NCBI GenBank assembly: GCA_021846285.1 | Contig: JAJZCB010000023.1 | Location: forward strand, 1-44,787 | Origin: Bacillota bacterium | GTDB taxonomy: Bacteria; Bacillota; Bacilli; Alicyclobacillales; SLC66 | Length of the DNA: 44,787 bases | Direction: 5' to 3' | Part shown: one piece after another, positions 42,517-44,787 of the stretch | How positions within the stretch are numbered: position 1 is the first letter of the stretch | Layout of the letters: the number at the start of each line of letters is the position of its first letter | Position numbers and translations under genes: made by a program | The notes under the pieces: model-generated | What the model was told of the DNA's origin: nothing | Databases searched by the model: none | The model's input: the letters and a program-made list of their open reading frames with translations, nothing else

Positions 42517-43676
42517 CTCACAGCCTCCTTGGCAAGCGGCAATCGAGCACTTACGGTAAGACCGCGCGGTTCACCTGGACCGTACGTAAGTTCGCCGCCC
42601 ATCGCCCGACAACGCTCCTGCATATGCTTTAGCCCAAACCCCGGAGTGAGTACGGTGTCTGCCGTGCAGGACCCGTCGTCAGAGACCGTCAGGACGATCC
42701 ATCCCTGCGTCTCGGCCACATCCACGATAACGTTTTTGGCTCCTGAGTGGCGCAGCACGTTGGTCAGCGACTCCTGCAAGATGCGATAGAGAGTCACGCT
42801 CGCCTCTTTCGACCACTGTGTCACGTGCTCAGATTCGCGAAACTCGCATGCGATTCCCGCGCTCCTCGCAACCTGGTCAGTGAGACCGCGCAGCGCGGAC
42901 AGACCCAGTTGAGTATCATCCTCGGTCCATTGGCGAACGGCATGACGAACGTCTGTCACGGCCTGTCTGGCGACCGTCAGCATCTCGGGAAGACGGGAGG
43001 CGGCTGCCTCCGGGTTATCCGGCAACATGAACTGTAACGCCTGCAGTTGCACGATGAGCGATGTCAGATGGTGGCCGACGCCGTCGTGAATGTCCCGGGC
43101 AATATGCGCACGCTCCGCCATGGCTGTCGATTGCATCGCCAGCACCGTCGTCTGCAACAATTCCTCGTGCGTCTGCTGAAGTTCGGCGTGGGCGGCCTGC
43201 AGTTCCTGCAAACGCACTTTGTCGAGTATCGTGGCTTCGCTGCGCAGCCGCGCGCCACGCACGCCAAAGAAAATACCCACAGTGGAAAGCATATATCCCC
43301 AGAACACCGGATTGACCCCCTGGGTTGCGAACAGAACAGCGCCAACCAGCGCACCCGTGATGATTGCAGAGCGGCGAAGCGGCATTCGCGACCCAGCCAG
43401 AAACCCCGAAAAGGGCACGATTAATGCGGCGGAATCGGACGGCAGTCCAAATACTTTGATGGCCACAAGAACCCCTGCAGCGCCCGCCAGGGACGCCGCG
43501 ACGATAATGTGTTGTCCCGGCCAGTTGACCGGCATCCACACCAGTGCCAAATACACGCTGACATACAGCCAGATCAGGGGTTGCGGGGTAGAGGCTACCC
43601 CATACAGCAGGAAGAAGATTGTCCACCCCACGCGAGATTTAAGTCGACGGTTATCATCTAACTTCATGTCGATCAC
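42513..43676 (-). CDS. DesK-type sensor histidine kinase
   Basis: A 387-residue membrane kinase with about four to five N-terminal helices (residues 17-140) and no large extracellular sensor domain, so it may sense the membrane itself. A coiled coil (LQELQAAHAELQQTHEELLQ) leads to the HisKA_3 dimerisation helix with the phosphorylated His197 in ARDIHDGVGHHL. The ATPase domain has the N box LQESLTNVLRHS, VSDDGSC and GFGLKHMQERCRAMGGEL. GTG start with GGGGAA. It is first in the minus-strand operon kinase-regulator-ATPase-permease. Confidence 0.92.
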   Translation of the reverse strand: MIDMKLDDNRRLKSRVGWTIFFLLYGVASTPQPLIWLYVSVYLALVWMPVNWPGQHIIVAASLAGAAGVLVAIKVFGLPSDSAALIVPFSGFLAGSRMPLRRSAIITGALVGAVLFATQGVNPVFWGYMLSTVGIFFGVRGARLRSEATILDKVRLQELQAAHAELQQTHEELLQTTVLAMQSTAMAERAHIARDIHDGVGHHLTSLIVQLQALQFMLPDNPEAAASRLPEMLTVARQAVTDVRHAVRQWTEDDTQLGLSALRGLTDQVARSAGIACEFRESEHVTQWSKEASVTLYRILQESLTNVLRHSGAKNVIVDVAETQGWIVLTVSDDGSCTADTVLTPGFGLKHMQERCRAMGGELTYGPGEPRGLTVSARLPLAKEAVS

Positions 43677-43804
43677 TGGAATTCCCCATTCGTTTCGTCG
43701 ATTGATCTCGCCCTATGAAAATCATTTTAACAGAGGATGCAGAGATTGTTTGACGTACTGCTGTCAAGTGGAGTGCATATACTTCGTATTCCGAAAAAAA
43801 TGTC

Positions 43805-43832
43805 TTGACAGAGAGTTCGGGCTGTTTATAGT
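43805..43832 (+). promoter_or_regulatory. Promoter of the terminal amidohydrolase gene
   Basis: TTGACA, a 16-base spacer and TATAGT, about 42 bases before the ATG at 43874. Confidence 0.6.
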
Positions 43833-43873
43833 TTTAAGTGTGTTCGAATTTCATATACGACAAAGGGGAAACG

Positions 43874-44787
43874 ATGAGGATGCTGATACACGGAGGGTCT
43901 ATCTTTACTGACGGTAATCTATTCGAGCACACCGACGTTCGAATTAATCAGGAAGGGTGGATTAGTGAGGTCGGCGTGGGGTTGGAGCCCATCAACGATG
44001 AGTTCGTCATAAATGCCGAAGGGCTGACCCTTATGCCAGGACTGATTGACTGTCATGTTCACATTACATTTCCTGGACTCCCAGACCCTTCAGGACGACT
44101 TGGCATGACAGCGGCGGACGCTGCGCTGATCGGGGCGCGCAATGCGTATGAGACCTTGTTGGGAGGGTTTACGACCGTGCGCAGCTTAGGGGGACTGGAT
44201 AATGCCGAGATCGCTTTGAGCCGGGCGCAACGGGCAGGGATTATTGCCGGCGCCCGCATTATCCCTGCTGGACGTGTGCTCTGTATGACAGGAGGACATA
44301 GTCATTTTTGGGGCAGAGAGGTTGATGGGCCTGACGAGGCTTGCAAGGCGGCGCGCGAGCAACTCAAAGCCGGAGCTGAGGTCATCAAACTCATTGCTAC
44401 CGGGGGGATTTTGACGGAAGGCGTCGACCCCGGGCAGGCCGAACTCACGGAGAGCGAAATGCGCGCGGCTGTTCAGGTGGCTCATCGCGCGGGCAAGAAG
44501 GCGGTGGCCCATGCCCAGGGCGCCGAAGGTATAAAGAATGCGTTGGAAGCGGGGATCGACTCGATTGAACATGGAATATTTCTTACGGAAGAACTCATTC
44601 GACACATGGTACAGCATGGAACGTATCTTGTGCCAACGTTGAGCGCCGCGACGAAAATTCTTGAATATGGAACCGCCCACGGCATTCCCGCTTACGCAGT
44701 GGATAAGGCTCGGCGGTTGGCCTCCATACGACAGGCGAATATAAAAAATGCGATTCGCTCCGGGGTTCGGATCGCCTTGGGCACGGA
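43874..44787 (+). CDS. Amidohydrolase family protein (partial, runs off the window)
   Basis: The first ~304 residues of a metal-dependent amidohydrolase of the imidazolonepropionase/prolidase-like group. It starts RMLIHGGSIFTDGNLFEHTD, with the metal-binding GLIDCHVHITF (His61 and His63), then GFTTVRSLGG, EVIKLIATGG with the metal-bridging Lys, and the further His ligands in KKAVAHAQGAEG and SIEHG. The window ends inside ALGT, just before the expected catalytic Asp. AAAGGGG lies seven bases before ATG 43874. The substrate cannot be read from this; members act on Xaa-Pro dipeptides, cyclic ureas or related amides. Confidence 0.85.
   Translation, partial: MRMLIHGGSIFTDGNLFEHTDVRINQEGWISEVGVGLEPINDEFVINAEGLTLMPGLIDCHVHITFPGLPDPSGRLGMTAADAALIGARNAYETLLGGFTTVRSLGGLDNAEIALSRAQRAGIIAGARIIPAGRVLCMTGGHSHFWGREVDGPDEACKAAREQLKAGAEVIKLIATGGILTEGVDPGQAELTESEMRAAVQVAHRAGKKAVAHAQGAEGIKNALEAGIDSIEHGIFLTEELIRHMVQHGTYLVPTLSAATKILEYGTAHGIPAYAVDKARRLASIRQANIKNAIRSGVRIALGT

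Noticed and set aside
1-44787. CRISPR arrays, tRNA or rRNA genes, insertion sequences
   Set aside because: No regularly spaced repeats, no tRNA-like cloverleaf and no transposase ORF were seen on either strand.

Overview
The window looks like a chromosomal segment of an endospore-forming, low- to mid-GC Gram-positive bacterium (Bacillota, class Bacilli). Four things point there. Gene order follows the Bacillus subtilis trp-to-dnaD region: trpDCFBA-tyrA, ypiB, ypjA, ypjC, dapB, mgsA, bshB1, bshA, birA, panB, panC, dinG, ypmA, ypmB, asnS, dnaD. Bacillithiol genes bshA and bshB1 are present. A ylbJ-type sporulation membrane protein is present. Strong AGGAGG-type ribosome binding sites occur with frequent GTG and TTG starts. 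By eye the DNA is moderately GC-rich, which suggests an Alicyclobacillaceae-like lineage rather than Bacillus itself; that placement is inference.

Region 1 (1-2570) is accessory. It holds a DUF4926 gene, an orphan C-terminal RHS fragment ending in an Ntox28-type toxin domain, its CDI-type immunity gene and a small membrane protein. The spacers after the DUF4926 gene and after the immunity gene are diverged copies of one sequence, which points to a cassette array of RHS toxin tips and immunity genes.

Region 2 (2570-8710) is the tryptophan operon trpDCFBA plus tyrA. It starts from a clear promoter followed by a long leader with an attenuator and competing hairpins. trpE, trpG, hisC and aroE are not here. 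A small promoter-to-terminator unit that may encode a CU-rich small RNA follows tyrA.

Region 3 (8710-17300) has a helicase-associated-domain protein, ypiB, a textbook ydaO-class c-di-AMP riboswitch controlling an unrecognised 161-residue protein, and then membrane proteins: ypjA, a YitT protein, a YkvI-type permease, undecaprenyl-diphosphatase and YlbJ.

Region 4 (17300-33440) is the long dapB-to-ypmB stretch: lysine and cell-wall precursor synthesis, methylglyoxal synthase, bacillithiol, biotin ligation, pantothenate, a TPR protein, an iron-sulfur DinG helicase with a decayed nuclease domain, a secreted protein resembling a dead ComEC hydrolase domain, Rex, methylthioadenosine salvage, surE, ypmA and ypmB. 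A striking pair of mutually exclusive hairpins precedes mgsA.

Region 5 (33440-40040) carries a membrane-anchored protein of unknown function translationally coupled to a short FtsH-like protease, at the place where B. subtilis has aspB. It continues with asnS, dnaD, coaA and an RlmM-like RNA methyltransferase. Region 6 (40040-43680, minus strand) is a DesK/DesR-type two-component system with an ABC-2 exporter. The window ends inside an amidohydrolase gene. I saw no tRNA, rRNA, CRISPR array or insertion sequence.
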